Shown piece after piece: positions 29,867 through 42,959 of a stretch of 64,000 nt of DNA; the stretch's first letter is position 1, and each line of letters starts with the position of its first letter. The DNA is from Kudoa neothunni. Lineage: Eukaryota > Cnidaria. Location of the stretch: the NCBI GenBank assembly GCA_964304625.1, contig OZ199839.1:682001-746000 (forward strand), written 5' to 3'. Position numbers and translations under genes: made by a program. Below the pieces are notes generated by a model, which did not search any database, was not told where the DNA came from, and saw only the letters and a program-made list of their open reading frames with translations.

Positions 29867-31787
29867 TTATAATACGTTGATGAGATAGTTGCGTGATCTT
29901 ATGTAGCGAACAAGAAAAACCGATATCGCTATAATGATGGCCGCAATGATGCCTAATGGGATCAGCATACAAAGACAGATTTTGAGATTAAGCTCTAATT
30001 TGTTTTTCTTCGGAAAATTTATGGTAATAACACTATATTAAACCATATATATTATTAATAAATACATAGGATAAAATTTTAACTTTGAGAGTGGTTTTTC
30101 CTCATGTTTGAGTTTGATTCTCTTGTCTGTGTAAATAAATGATAGATTCTCGTACATTTTATTTATGTTGCCGGTTCTACAATGAATAAAAAATTTGATG
30201 TATCAATTAATTATTACGAATCTCGTGTAGAAATCAGCATCGGGTTGTCCCTGTTGATATAATATCTTAAAATCGCGTATGTGAAAACAGAAAGGAAACA
30301 ATTCCTGTTATTTGGATCCTACACAATCAAATCATTACGCCAAGAAGTGCACTATAAATCAAGTTACAAGCTTATCTAACGCTTTAGGATTTATGCACTC
30401 ATAATACAGCTTTTTCACAATTTTTTTGTTGAACTGTTGGAATTCCAAGTTTTGAGAGTTTAATACATTAGAAAACAGCTAGATTAAGTGTGAAATGCGA
30501 TAGTTATGAGAAAAATCATTTAAATGGTAATTTAATATTCTTATTTTTAATATAAATCATACAATGACGTGACTTTTTGATCCCAACGCCTCAAAAACAG
30601 TATCTAATCCACTCAAATTACAGCCCATGTACCCCTTACAAAGATTTCGCGAGTACAGGGCCAGTTGAATCTCACCTACACATTTTACCAAATCAAACTC
30701 ACCAAAAATTGTGATATCTATCTCTCTAAAATCTGCTGGTCTACAAATACAAATTTTATTCGTCAAAAAAAAGGAGGCTGGAAATCAATCCATTTTGAAT
30801 ACACGGGTGGTAAATAATTTTGACGGGCGTTTTCGTCGAAAGAGTAAGCCTCTAGATTAATTAACCAGCTGGTTAATTCATTTTCTATATTTTATTAAAG
30901 CTGCAAGTTACGTGATAGATATTATAAGTGATTAAGTCTCGAATGATCATTGGGGTTGCACAATAGAACACACTTGCAAAAACCTTATACGTTTGATCGT
31001 CAATTGTGTATTCAGATAACAAATGCTCGATGTTCTTATCATAAGTTGTTTTCCTCGTCAACTATATGACCTATGCTAAATTCGTTCATGCACAGAATTG
31101 ATGATAATGGTCTGAATAATTTGCTAAATTTGTATTACAAATTAATTTGCTTATCGAATGTATACTTGGACATTTTGATTTTGATTATGAAATAAAAATT
31201 GGTAAAAACCAGCAAGGTGTGGTGTATATAGCTGTACATTGTCATTGTTGTCGAAGGACAAGAATTCGTTTAGTGATGCTTGAAAAATGTTTAATCATAC
31301 TGTTGAAATCGTCTTTTGGCTTTCTATTTAAAGGTTCAACAATTTCTAATATTTTGTTGGAAGATGATGATATACAATAGATAGTTCTCAATTTCAATAT
31401 GAATAACTACAAATATTTTTTTTACGTTCAACAACTTCGAAATGACAGTATTTGATAGATTGATCTAGACATTCTTCCATCTCTCCTAAAATAAATATAT
31501 TTCTCTCGCAAATATTCTTTTTCTTGTGTATAGATACTTTCGCATGATGTATGATCAAACTGTGAGGTTTTGATGAATTTTTCATTTACACGAGAAATAT
31601 ATTCTTTATAGCAAAGAGATATGAAATAATCGCCTTTTTTGATGTATGATAATACCATACTAAACCTTATTATAAACAATATAAATGAATTATTTACTGC
31701 AACATCATTATCATCCTGGTTGTGGGGGATAGCTTTTGAAGCCAGATGCAAAAAAATGAGAAGCGAAACATGTATCGATAACACCAT
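29867..31787 (-). CDS. Unrecognised type I membrane protein, 381 aa, nine exons
   Basis: Model: 31787-31538, 31485-31426, 31345-31260, 31061-30912, 30849-30825, 30777-30563, 30318-30218, 30176-30084, 30032-29867. The sum is 1146 nt (381 aa, TAA) with every junction in phase and GT..AG. The N-terminus is a signal peptide (MVLSIHVSLLIFLHLASKA). A long ectodomain with scattered Cys follows (KICICRPADF, GYMGCNLSGLD). Near the C-terminus lies one membrane helix (LIPLGIIAAIIIAISVFLV), then a short basic tail ending in NYLINVL. This predicts a single-pass protein of the secretory or endolysosomal system. The 25-nt exon and the end of exon 3 are the least certain calls; the 8-T run at 30763-30770 could instead hide an indel. 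No family recognised. Confidence 0.6.
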
Positions 31788-31799
31788 CAGTCAAATTAT

Positions 31800-32368
31800 G
31801 ATTATGATATCGATGGGTGATTGGAATTATGCGAAGAAAGTGTAAATATTTCGATTTATCTTACCATCTCCCAGTAAAACATCAAAAGGGAACAAATTAT
31901 TTCGAAAACCTCCGATTGAATTTAATAAAATTTTTATTTTAATGTAATCTTACAAATGAAGAGATATTGGCCTTGCATAAAGGCTGGATTTTCATTTACA
32001 CATTCGACCTTCATTATATCACTGTAGCGAGATTTTTCGTAGAGTATTTTCCATCCAATAGCCTAGTCACTCTCAACATCAAAATCTGGCGCGTAACTGC
32101 GCTAGTTCTTCATTCTATGACAGAAAATAATATTCAAATGTTTCTGCCACAAAAACATTTCTGAATGTGCTAAAAGAATTTATTTTTTTACGTTAAGATC
32201 AAAATATTTTGTCATTCTTAGAATTGGCGGAATCATCAATGTCACAATTAATATTATATGGATTATTATGAATAGTCTTAGCCTCTTCCAAATCACTATT
32301 ATCAAATTTATTCCATTCGATTTAATTATTAAAAACACCTAATAATGTCAATGTTAATTGCATGATTA
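31800..32368. other. Short intergenic stretch
   Basis: A 65-codon frame at 31967-32164 shows no protein-like feature. Nothing else seen. Confidence 0.45.
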
Positions 32369-33140
32369 TCTACTTCTACTATATATATGAAGTTGAAGTG
32401 TCCGTGTGTGTGTGTGTGTGTCAAAATTTTTTTCCTTATATAGAGTCATTTACGGAATTTTTTAAAACTCGCAATGTTTCGAAAAATCTTTAAATCATTT
32501 TCACACCACCAAATATTCCCCAAAGTGTATAGAAAATGGTGATTTTGTCGATTCAAAGTTTGTTTATTGGATTACCTGAGTTCAACAATAGGATTAACAC
32601 CTGCTTATGATCTGCTGATGATCGGTTGAAGTTAACTTTCCTCCTTATATGCTTTATCAAATTTAAATTCAACGATGCCATCAATCTTTATGTATAAGGT
32701 TGGCGTTTCTATTTGGATGTTTGTGCACATACACTCCTTATTCGTTGAGTTTTAACGTATTTTACTTGATAAACACATTTTGAAGGTTCTATTAATGGGT
32801 TTAGATATGAGAAAAAATTTATATATGTTTCATGAATAATAAATTGATGGTGAACGTTATAATAACATTGATTGAAGAATTATAATGCAAGCGCTGAGTC
32901 CGTGGATTTCATTGAAATCATCCGTTATGCTGAACTTTCAGTGATTAAATTCAATGCGGATGATTGTACTCTTACTTCATCTTATTATTTGAATTATTAA
33001 TGTTGACTCAATTTGAAACTTCCTGTGAGAAATAATGCATTAATGTTCATGCCGGGACAAGAGATAATAATTTGAGCATTAAAAATTGATTATCTTAAAT
33101 TTTCTTCTATTTCTATATCTTTTTTTACCTTCCCAGAAAA
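32369..33140 (+). mobile_element. Non-autonomous Helitron A, 3' end missing
   Basis: The 5' end (A|TCTACT..CTATATATAT, then GTCCGTGTG and a (GT)n run at 32403-32421) matches Helitrons B and C. Interior segments (TTTGGATGT; GGTTCTATTAATGGGTTT) match Helitron C between 52190 and 52400. No 3' hairpin plus CTAG is visible before the similarity ends near 33140. Confidence 0.6.
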
Positions 33141-33147
33141 ACATGAC

Positions 33148-33206
33148 AAAAACTTTCTGAGCCGGGCCAGAATCGGCTTTGAAAAATCCGCGGGCCAAAA
33201 AATAAC
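33148..33206. mobile_element. hAT end fragment
   Basis: The sequence ACTTTCTGAGCCGGGCCAG followed by CCGCGGGCCAAAA resembles the subterminal part of hAT elements. It is a short fragment without a partner end. Confidence 0.35.
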
Positions 33207-33393
33207 ATTCTAGACAACACTTTAAGGTAGTTTAAATGATTCGGAATAAAAAAAATGTGACGCTGACCTTACATTATTTGGCGTTTGTGCCGAACCACGA
33301 AATTTTTAACTGAACGCTGGGATTGGAACATTCCTTCAAAGAAATGATCACAATTTAAATTTCATCACCTTCCGATTTTTCGCCGGTACCGAA

Positions 33394-34666
33394 ATGTCTG
33401 ACTTACCTGTGATATTATCGAAAAGGAATAAAGAAATGATTATATATAATTATGTTATATATGATTATGATTCAAGAACAAAAAAGGGACTTAGATGGAG
33501 ATGTCGTAACCGAGGATGTTGCGATAGAATCTATACATGTATTGAGAAAAAAAACGTGATTGATCAGATTGGTCACACTCACGAAAATCATAAAAATGAG
33601 ATTACAAATTTGAAAATTCGCGTGAAGATCAGACATAAAGCAATTACCACCATCTGATATCATCATCAAGGCCTTCGAAAATGAAAACCTGGATGGATGG
33701 GATTAAAATTATCAACAAATACGAAAGTATATCCGATTCTATAACTAAAATTAGGCGGCAAATGGGTATTGAGCCTATCTCTAAATATGACGATATTCCA
33801 GAAAATTTAAAGAAAACACTCAGTGGTCAGCAGTTTTTGCATTTCGATAGTGGTGTTGGCTCTACTGATAGAATCTTAGTATTTTACCATCCTAAAATAA
33901 TCGAATTTTTGAATAAATCTTTGGTATGGTATGGTGATGGTACTTTTTGGATCGCGCTCCGAGACTATTACACACTCAAATAGGAGCACATGTATCACCG
34001 ATAGTTTTTTGCTTGATGCGAAACAAAAAATATGAAACATATTCTACTTTTTTCAAAATAATTTATGATAAAGTTTGTCCCTATGAACCCAAATACTTTT
34101 TCTGTGATTTTGAAGTAGCAATTAGGAAATCGTTTAATGAGGTTTTTAAGAAAACTGAAATTAAGCACTGCCATTTCCATTTCGCCAAAACAATATGGAG
34201 AAAAATACAAAATGTAGACCTGGCAAGTCTTTATAAGCAATCGAAGATCCTTAAATCCTACATACGTAAAATTATATTATTATGTTACGTTCCAGAGTGT
34301 GAAATCGTCAGGATCTACGAACTCTTAAGGGATACATTCAAGAATAAATTATGTGGTATTAAAATTGATGAATTCGAGAAATTTTTAGAAAAGGAGTATA
34401 TTTACAAAAAATTAATACAAGAATTGGATTGGTATCGTACGCGAAATTTTGGTCTGTATGTGACCCTGTTCTTGGGGGCGGGGTATGGTTCCACAAATAA
34501 TGCACTAGAAGCTTGGCATGGTTCTCTGAAAAGAAAGACTCACTCGGCGCATCCTAATCCAGGAAAATTCATAACGCTATTACAAAAAGAAGTGAGAAAA
34601 ACGCAAATAAAAACAAGTAATCCAAGAAGTATCACAAATGTATCCACTAGAAAATCTACTATATAA
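33394..34666 (+). mobile_element. MULE transposase gene with N-terminal FLYWCH finger
   Basis: Three successive frames: 33394-33657 (FLYWCH-type finger, LRWRCRNRGCCDRIY..HTHENH), 33681-33983 and 33947-34666 (MULE domain). The catalytic D..D..E residues are visible: D in WYGDGTFW, D in FFCDFEVAI and E in NNALEAWHGS; the HCHFHF motif after the second D is also kept. Two frame breaks (between 33657 and 33681, and near 33950) separate the parts; one may be an intron or sequence error. The last codons run into the start of Helitron B (34655), so the native C-terminus is lost. The gene is relatively young compared with the other relics. No terminal repeats found. Confidence 0.85.
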
Positions 34667-35324
34667 AGAAAACCGATAATCCGTGTGTGTGTCAGTGTGT
34701 ACACATTTTTCATTCTTTATAGAGAGACATATCGCTCCATTTGAGCACACATATGGAAAGATAAAATTTTATTTTAACACAGAAAAATACGTAAACAATT
34801 ATAAAAGATTTTCATCCTACAAAATGACTAAAAACATGTTCACGTGGTATGATTGGTAAGATTTGAGAATCCATGCAAACATATGGATCATTTCGCTAAA
34901 GTTTTAAAAGTTAATTTTAAACGTACCATATTGTTTATTCCACTTTATAATTACTGAAAAGTAATTTAATAATTGAATTAGTTCAAATAAGGAAGGTAAT
35001 ATTAGGTTATGTAGCCAAGCATTAATATGAAATTCACGTGGTATGATTTAGAGTTTGCTGTGAACAATGAGGAGAAAGTTGATATGTTAGGAGCTTTAAA
35101 TAGGAAATTCAACCACTCAATAGCGTTTATTGGTGTTTAAAGATATTAAATAAGGTTCATGCGCCCAATAAGTTAAATAAATCATCAGTTAATTGAGTAA
35201 TCGTTGTACTATTTATCTAAATACTCTGAATTTACTTTGAACTTCAAATGATCTTGGCCTACTCAAGGCTTTTTTCTTCGTGGTCGGGCAAGGAAGCCCA
35301 TGCGAAACGGGGCTTTTGCGTTAG
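34655..35324 (+). mobile_element. Non-autonomous Helitron B
   Basis: Starts A|TCTACTATATAAAG, then CCGTGTGTGTGTCAG. Ends with a hairpin (GCGAAA, loop CGGGGC, TTTTGC with one G.U) and terminal TTAG|T, a variant of CTRR|T. Length 670 bp with no coding capacity. It cuts into the 3' end of the MULE gene, so it inserted later. Confidence 0.7.
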
Positions 35325-35724
35325 TTTGAAATAAAGCATTGTTCCAAGTATAAAACTATCTACTTGAAGATTTCTCATAATAAAATCAGCAACGATTAAA
35401 TTCCATTTTTTGTGAATTTGCGATAACTCCTTATCTTTGAAACATTGTTTTGCGATTGTTCAGTCTTAAGAAGAAAAAGAGTAAAAATCGGACAAAAAAG
35501 GGCACTGTTGGCAACGCTGTACTTAACCTGCACTAAAGGATTAAATGTATTTAGAACAACACCAGCCACAATCAATTTTAAATTGGTACTGGCTATTTCA
35601 CAAGCAATTAACATCTCTAAAGCTAATCGATAGAATTTGTTGTAATTTTGTATATCGAAATGACTTCAGTTAAATATAAATGTTTATAAATTCGTCGATA
35701 AATGTATAAATTATATATCTATGG

Positions 35725-36083
35725 TTATATGAAGGTAGTTAAGCCATAGATATTAGAACACAAGTCAACAGATAATCCGTCCTTGGAAACTCTTAGTGCG
35801 AGTTTAATAGAAAAATTATTTTTGAATTTTCTTTTATTCCATTTTCCATTCTTTGTGTGCCTAGTAGTACAACCGAACATACATCGATATACAATTTCGT
35901 AGTAACGAAAAGTGGATTGGTTGCTTTAGTTATTGTGCTTTTAATATTTAGGAGGATTCTTCCTGGTGTTAATACAAGCTAAAGTATGATGTGTTTTCAT
36001 AAATCTTTAGCACTTTCTAATTCATCAAAAGAATTAAACTTCATGCCGACGCTAGAGAAATTCTGATTCATCACTCTGGCGCA
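35725..36083 (-). mobile_element. FAR1/ZSWIM-like MULE N-terminal relic
   Basis: Minus-strand block 36083-35998 reads VGMKFNSFDELESAKDL. Block 35907-35725 reads RYYEIVYRCMFGCTTRHTK and LALRVSKDGLSVD. The order F-SFDEL, then YY.I.Y.C, then LRVSKDG is that of the FAR1-type DNA-binding domain in MULE and ZSWIM proteins. The frame is broken between the blocks. A host ZSWIM gene is possible, but no SWIM or catalytic part follows. Confidence 0.5.
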
Positions 36084-36420
36084 AAAATTAACGAGTAAGT
36101 AACACGTACATAATCGTGAAAAGTTGTCGTTATAGATTTATAAAACAGTTCAATACATTTGTGAGTGAATACTGTGATTGTTAATCAGTTTCTAAAGTTA
36201 AAAAACTTGTTCACATTCAGTCACGTGCGTTATTTTAGGGGCATTTGTATATGCTTAAAAATTTATAAATCAATTGTTCTTTATGAGTTATGTTAATATA
36301 CAACATTTCAACAAATCCTATCGGGTTTTTATTGATTTCCTTTGAAATAGCCAGTTCCGTGAGGGGCTTATGGGTTTATCAGGTCAGGTACCTGTGATGT
36401 AGGCAATGCCTTTTAAATTT

Positions 36421-36447
36421 AAATAGACGGCGCGCATCCGTCTATTT
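36421..36447. promoter_or_regulatory. Perfect 10-bp hairpin upstream of MTMR6
   Basis: AAATAGACGG, loop CGCGCAT, CCGTCTATTT: a perfect inverted repeat, extendable by about three weaker pairs. It lies about 320 bp upstream of the MTMR6 start codon. No known motif; a regulatory role is only a guess. Confidence 0.35.
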
Positions 36448-36770
36448 GAACATCTTTTATACTCGTTCTTGCATAATTACAATAACAAAATATTCCATTA
36501 CTATGAAAATTCAACGACATCACAACTAACCCAACTGGAATCGCCAGCATTGCTGTTAATAATCCACATCCTTAAACCGAAGTTTATATCGAAATTTAAC
36601 GAAAAATGTTATTCACAAAAAAACACTTACCAACACAAATTTTATTCAATCAAAAATCACAGTTTTACTACAAAATTAAATGGTTTAGTATTTTCACTCC
36701 GAAATTATCACAAAAATCTCCATACCACCGAATAGGATGTTGATCCTAAGCGTATGCGATTAAGCCGAAA

Positions 36771-39700
36771 ATGTCGAACGAGATAGTTGTAATTTTACTT
36801 ATACTAACTCCAGCTGAGATACTTTATTATCACATCCATTTTTCATCTTTCTTAAACTTATTCACCCATTCTAGTACAATAATATCAAATGTATCAACAT
36901 TTACGACGAGAATGTTTGTCCGATGGCAGGAAAATTGATTCTAACAAGTCATGGGTTGTCGTTTTCAACCGATTCTGCATCACCTCAAATTACAGAATAT
37001 GTAGTCGCTCGGTCTTTTGCAATTGTCACTTCATGTTAACATTTAGGCAACCTACTCTCTCGTGCAGAATGTGCTTACCTACACTAGAGAGGATGACAAC
37101 TTTCAAAAGTCTCAAGATCTTAACTCATCTTCACTAATGAGTTCGTTAAACTCTTTGAGAAGCACTTCAAACACTTATGATAAATCCAAAGAAATGATGA
37201 TACAATGCAAAAATTTTCGGACACTTATGCTCTATTGTGAAAGTGCTAGCGTAATGAAAGAAATCGCCAACGAGATACAGAAACGTTCTGTGATAAGTGA
37301 GTAGTGAAGTTTTTTATTCTTAGTGAGTATTTAAATTTAGCTGATTATTCCATGCTTAAGTGTTTCCAACAAACCAAGCCAAGTAATTTTTACATTTCAG
37401 TCCTTTAAAAGCTTAAATATTAATTTACTTCGACAAAACAAATTTATTCCAAACATTATTTCTTATTGTTGTAAAATTCGTATAAAATTAATAGCTGTAG
37501 ATGCATTATGCATTATAAGAACCAAATTGATTTATCGATTATTTAAATACCAATTGATGTAGCGGATGTTTTTATGTCAAAATATGTCACATTCTTTTTT
37601 ATATTGGCATTTTTAAACGTAAGATCTCTAACTTCCTTATCGTTGTGAAGTGTTGAGACTTGTTTATTTTAAATGTTCATGGAATGAGCATTTAAAGAAG
37701 TATGAATTTTTTGGGGAAATCACACTATCACTATTCAATCGAAATTATGAACAGTTAAAATCTTAAGAATTTTATATTAACAACTTCAATCCAAGGGTAG
37801 TTCAATTTTAAACGAGAATATGCAAAGCGCATTTAATAAGGTTCATAAGTATTGCATATTAAGGATTTATCTGGAAATTATAATTTCCCCAATTTAAATT
37901 TATCGGTATTAAATGATTTAATATTAATAAGTATACGTCAAAGAAAGACGTTTTAATAATCTCAACGTTTTCTGTTTGTAGATGAGTCCGAAAGTTTATT
38001 TTGCAATATTCTGCGATATCTAATTATTTTTAAACATCCAAGTATATTGATGAAACGGGTACTTTTCCACTCAACAATCCCATCCAATAAAATGATTTTA
38101 ACAATATTTTATCGGTAAAATATTCTCTAAACCAACGAATATTATCAATTAAGCCTCAATACATATTTGTTAAACGTTCATTTTTAAAGTGGGTTCAATA
38201 CGTATAGTGGCTGTTCCGAAATTTATTATTTTAGATTTATTACTATTTAATTCAAAAAACATCATTAGATGAAATTAAAGTGGACCTCAATGTTTTATTT
38301 TATTCTGTAATAGATAAATGTTAAACTTTGTGAGCAGTTAACAAATTGTTGATGTCTATAGTCTGCCATGAAATTTTATTTAAAAACTTTAATTTCCTGT
38401 TTTTCTATCGCCAAATTTTAACAAACTATTGATACAATTAAAAGAATGTTTAACCAGGGCACATGTGAATTGATTTTAAACATAGCAATCAATATGGAAG
38501 GAATTAGGCTGAGCAGAATTAATTGACTTTATTAAGTTGGTTTATTAATGAAATTTTGTAAGGATCAATTATTTTTGTAAGTTTAGGAAGAGGAAGGCTA
38601 TTTGTTGCGGTATATTTTTACCTCTTTTCATAAAAAATAAGACATGGCGTAATTTTTTGCTTTAAACTAAATAAACAAATCCCGCCTACAATTTTTTAAC
38701 CTAAAATTAATGCTTGATCATGTCTTATTTTTGAAGGAACATGTCTAATTTTTATCATTGTACTTTGTATTTGATGAATATATTTCTTTTTATAAAGTTA
38801 TAATAAAATTAGATTAAATTGAATAGGCCGTTGAAAATTAAATTATTTTAAGAAAAAATAATATTACGGCATATCAAGAATTCGATATAAAAATTGAACC
38901 ATGTAATTATGACGCATAATGTGGGAGTGATAAAAATAAGCGGATTTTTGCCTATCTTACCGCCAAAATGATTCGACAACTATTTTTGTAACTGTTTTAG
39001 TTGTTAACTTTTCATTCTTGTCGTATTTTGGGGTAATTTTTCAAAAGATTTCTAATGTATATAAAATAAAAATTATCCTACGGTAATCTAATAATGCACT
39101 AGAATTTAAAAGATTTTTTTTAATTACGTATTTCTAAACATGCTTTTACTCAAATGCTAAATTTGTATTGTGCATGCTCATAGGAAAATTCATATAAACT
39201 TTTTATGTAAAAATATTTGTTATATATTTTTATTTGGGGTGTGTATTTTCAAACACCCACTTAGAAGGCTGAGGCCAATATTTTTAATTAAAATAAAATT
39301 AAACACAAGTTAATTTTGTGGAGAAGGGGTTAGGAAAATAAATATTATTTTTTGGCGCCACACATCAACATTTACAAAATAGATAACTGTGTGTGATATG
39401 AGCATTAATTTATTCAATATCTACTTACAACTTAACTGTATCAATTCCCATTTAGACCCAGAAATTAGTTTTGATTTTGGCTGGACGCTTTTTAACATCG
39501 AAAGCGAATATCACCGCATGTGCATTGAACCAAATCGTTGGATAAAAACCACAATAAATGAAGGTTTTAAAGTTTGTGATTGTGGTTGATTTTGCGTTAC
39601 CTAAAAATTTAGCTATGCTCCTCATATCCAGAAATTTTGTACGTCCCCAATGGTATTACCAACAATATCATTTATGGAAGCTCGAAATTTCGAAGCAAAG

Positions 39701-42700
39701 AACGATTTCCAGTTCTGAGCTATTATTACGAGAGTTCAAAAGTATCACTATCTAATTTAAATTCAATCGGTGGTATTTGTGATTGTGATGTGTTTGGTAG
39801 GCAGCCATTTGCCGTTCTTCTCAACCTTTGGTTGGACTAACCAAAAAATGCAAGGAAGATATTTTACTCCTCCATGCTATCGCGAAATCATCGAATCCCA
39901 CTAATGAACTTGTTATTGTTGATACACGCCCCAAAGTAAATCATGCTTTGTTATAATTCGAGCCGAAAATTACTTCTGTTTATAACGTCATTAAGATTAG
40001 GTTGATTAATAAATTAATGTTTAGATCAATGCATTGGCCAACAAAGCTCAAGGAAAGGGATTCGAAGACTCGAAAAATTATTCTTTTTGTAAATTCTATT
40101 TCAGTGGAATAGAAAATATTCATGTGATGAGAGAGAGCAGCCAAAAGTTGTTCCAAGGTAGCCTCATATTTACACACATACACTTAATATTTGATATATC
40201 CATTTTGCAGCCCTCTACGCAAACCATGAAAACTATATCAATTATATTAATGCAATCGAAAGCACCGGCTGGATGAAACACATCAAAGCCATCCTTGATT
40301 CTTCTATCTTTATATGCCAAGTATTTCTAGTTGTATTGATTTTCTGGTTAAACTGACAGTCATATCCACCGTTTATAAACTACTATAGACAATATTGTGT
40401 GGAACCAATGTTCTGGTGCATTGTTCCGATGGGTGGGATCGCACTTCGCAAACCTGTGCTTTAGCTAGCCTCCTCTTAGACCCATTCTATAGGACAATAC
40501 ATGGATTTATTGTATGATTGTCGTTATTGACAATCACACTTATTTTTGTTGTTGTTGTTGTTGACATAGATTTTGATCGAGAAAGATTTTCTCTCATTTG
40601 GACATCGATTCAGCTCCAGATGCCAACATTTGGCTGGTGATTCTAAAAATGTGGCTCCAATTTTTCTTCAATTTTTGGATTGTGTTTGGCAAGTGATGAG
40701 ACAGTTCCCTTCTTCATTTCAATTCAATGAGCTATTTCTAATAACTCTTGCTAGACAAGTGTATTCTTGTGAGGTAGTTTGCGGCGGGAATAATCCCAAG
40801 TGTGTGATTTTTATTGATCTCATTAATTATTAGTTTGGGACCTTTTTGTATGATTCATTATCTGAAAGACTAAAAAACAAGTAATACTAACTTTTGACTC
40901 ATACAATAGTTGAGGTTTGGATTTATGCGTTATCTTAAATTGTATACATTAAATAATACTATTAATTAACGTGATAATTTTTAAATAATCACAAGAACCA
41001 ATAGATTTAAATTTAAGTGCCATAACGTTAGTATTGTAAAATAATATTACCAGACGGTCAAAGTTATTTTCCGTAGGTGAACAACATTGTAATTTTTGTA
41101 GCTAAATTTATTTTCCAAATAGCCACTATAATTGTAATTGCATTGCTAAGTATAATTTTGACTCACATAGTCACTTATGATCATTTTCCATTTAAACCTG
41201 GTTGGAAAATTTATTATATTCTATCAGTCCAATGAAATTATAAGAATATGTCGCCAGGCTACAATTTTGACAAATTATATATAGCCTATAACAATATCAA
41301 ACCTATATATCGTCAATAGTTACCTTAAAACTTGGATTTGTTATTGTTTAGATGATGTAATTTTGGTTTCGTTCTAAATTGATATTAATTTGTATGAAAT
41401 TGGCTGTTACAATTACAATTTAGGGAATTATTTTTTAAATATATGAGATCGATAAAAAATGAATTAAAAAATTATTGAAAAACATTTAAAGAGCTTGTTT
41501 TGTTATCCAATAGCTCGAATTTGATTAAGTGATATTGGAAAAAATAAATTACAGAGATTCCACTTCAAAAATTCATTTTATTCCCGCGATTAAAAATTTT
41601 TGTTTTGACTGGTTTGAATAACCCCTACCAAATAATTAAGTACCGTTGGCGTGAAATGCAGTTTTTAATTTCGGTTATTCTTATTATAGATTTTAGGTCA
41701 TAGATTTGGCTTTTTAAATAGAATCCATTATATTTAGTTATTTGTTAATTATTTAGAACCCCTAAAGCGTAGCGATATAGAAAAATGATTGATTATGGTT
41801 AAAATAAAATACACTACGACACAGGCTATTCTTAAAATAAAGAGCGTACCCTAGAATGGCTGAGATCTGAGATATTACAAAAATGATTAAAATTTTTGAA
41901 GGGTTGATAAACACTCCTTAAAATTTAATCATAACAATCTCTTTTCCATGACCACATTTATTTTTGTGTTCGATAAATTTTACCATAAGTGGAGAAACAC
42001 CTTAACTAGGTAGAATGTTCGTTATCTTATCATTTCGAATATTTCATCGCGACCGAAAAGGGGACCCTAATTGAAATAGCATAAAGAATAACTATCACAT
42101 TAAATCTTAGTCGAACATTGTCCTCGCCCATTAATATAATTACAGTTAGTCATTTACCATTTCAACCCCTTTTATCAAATCTAACGGGATTGCATAAAAC
42201 CTATTATCTTTATTTATCTAACTCATGGTTAATAATGGTTTCCTAGTTTGAGTGGATGTACCATGTCATTGTGGTCCATTGAAATGGACGTATTTCAAAA
42301 TTCATTGATTAACTGGAATAATGGCAGTAGAGTGATTACGCCTCAAACATCAAAGGACTTTCTTAAGTATTATCCTCAATTGAAAAGAATGTCAAGCAAA
42401 TATAATATTACCCTTCAGGTTATGGACTAATTGTTATGCAAGTGGTTTAAATTTTCCTAATATTGTTGATTCTCATACGTTGATGCTTGATTCGTTGACT
42501 GAATTGAAAACTTTTCAACGTGTATTGTTCAACTTGCAATGATTTTCATCATTATTAAATTTTATGTAGACTTTCCCTGCAAAAATAAAGGAATCTAATA
42601 AGCATTGGCAGCATCCCACTTCTTCTACGCATCAATGCAATTGTGACGAGATGTTCAGTTATGAAAATCGAAATTTCTTAGTATAAAAATCCTCTACTAC

Positions 42701-42906
42701 TTTTACAGGTTTGAAATAAACCTTATTGAAATTTATAGATCCATTGTTGGTGCTGCTACAAAATCGGTTGCACTAAATGTATTCGAACTGATTCCTCAGC
42801 CTCTGTCAAATATAAACTTTGCTCTAAATGTGTTGGTGATGCTGAAACGTCGAGTCAATCCAAAGATGGCACCACCAACAACGATTTGTCGGAGACTCCA
42901 AATTAA
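36771..42906 (+). CDS. MTMR6: Myotubularin-related phosphoinositide 3-phosphatase (MTMR6/7/8 group) with FYVE-like tail
   Basis: It removes the 3-phosphate from PI3P and PI(3,5)P2 on endosomes. Fourteen exons: 36771-36785, 36875-37024, 37068-37296, 39456-39571, 39613-39741, 39801-39935, 40025-40157, 40211-40320, 40389-40511, 40570-40799, 42247-42366, 42419-42521, 42570-42680, 42739-42906. Sum 1872 nt, 623 aa, TAA; human MTMR6 is about 621 aa. Domains: PH-GRAM (exons 2-3, IQCKNFRTL), phosphatase with [38 protein letters not shown] and the intact CX5R loop HCSDGWDRT in exon 9, so it should be active. Exons 13-14 encode a Cys-rich finger resembling FYVE ([27 protein letters not shown]) with atypical first-pair spacing. 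Two introns are long (2159 and 1447 nt); the rest are 41-89 nt. AATAAA lies at 42947. Confidence 0.95.
40548..40563. repeat. (TTG)n in an MTMR6 intron
   Basis: Short trinucleotide run within the 58-nt intron 40512-40569. Confidence 0.8.
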
Positions 42907-42959
42907 TTTTTAAACTATTATCATTTGTATTATTTAAAATTTATAAAATAAAAATTCTT

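Noticed and set aside
35396-35633. Overlapping frames on both strands between Helitron B and the FAR1-like relic
   Set aside because: Neither shows a family motif or fits the relic next to it.
36469-36735. 88-codon plus-strand frame ahead of MTMR6
   Set aside because: Lys/Asn/His-rich translation typical of AT-rich noncoding DNA. The MTMR6 start at 36771 has its own complete model, so this is at most leader sequence.
42247-42430. Apparent frameshift in the MTMR6 C-terminal exon
   Set aside because: A 52-nt GT..AG intron (42367-42418) restores the frame and the family motif, so no error is needed.
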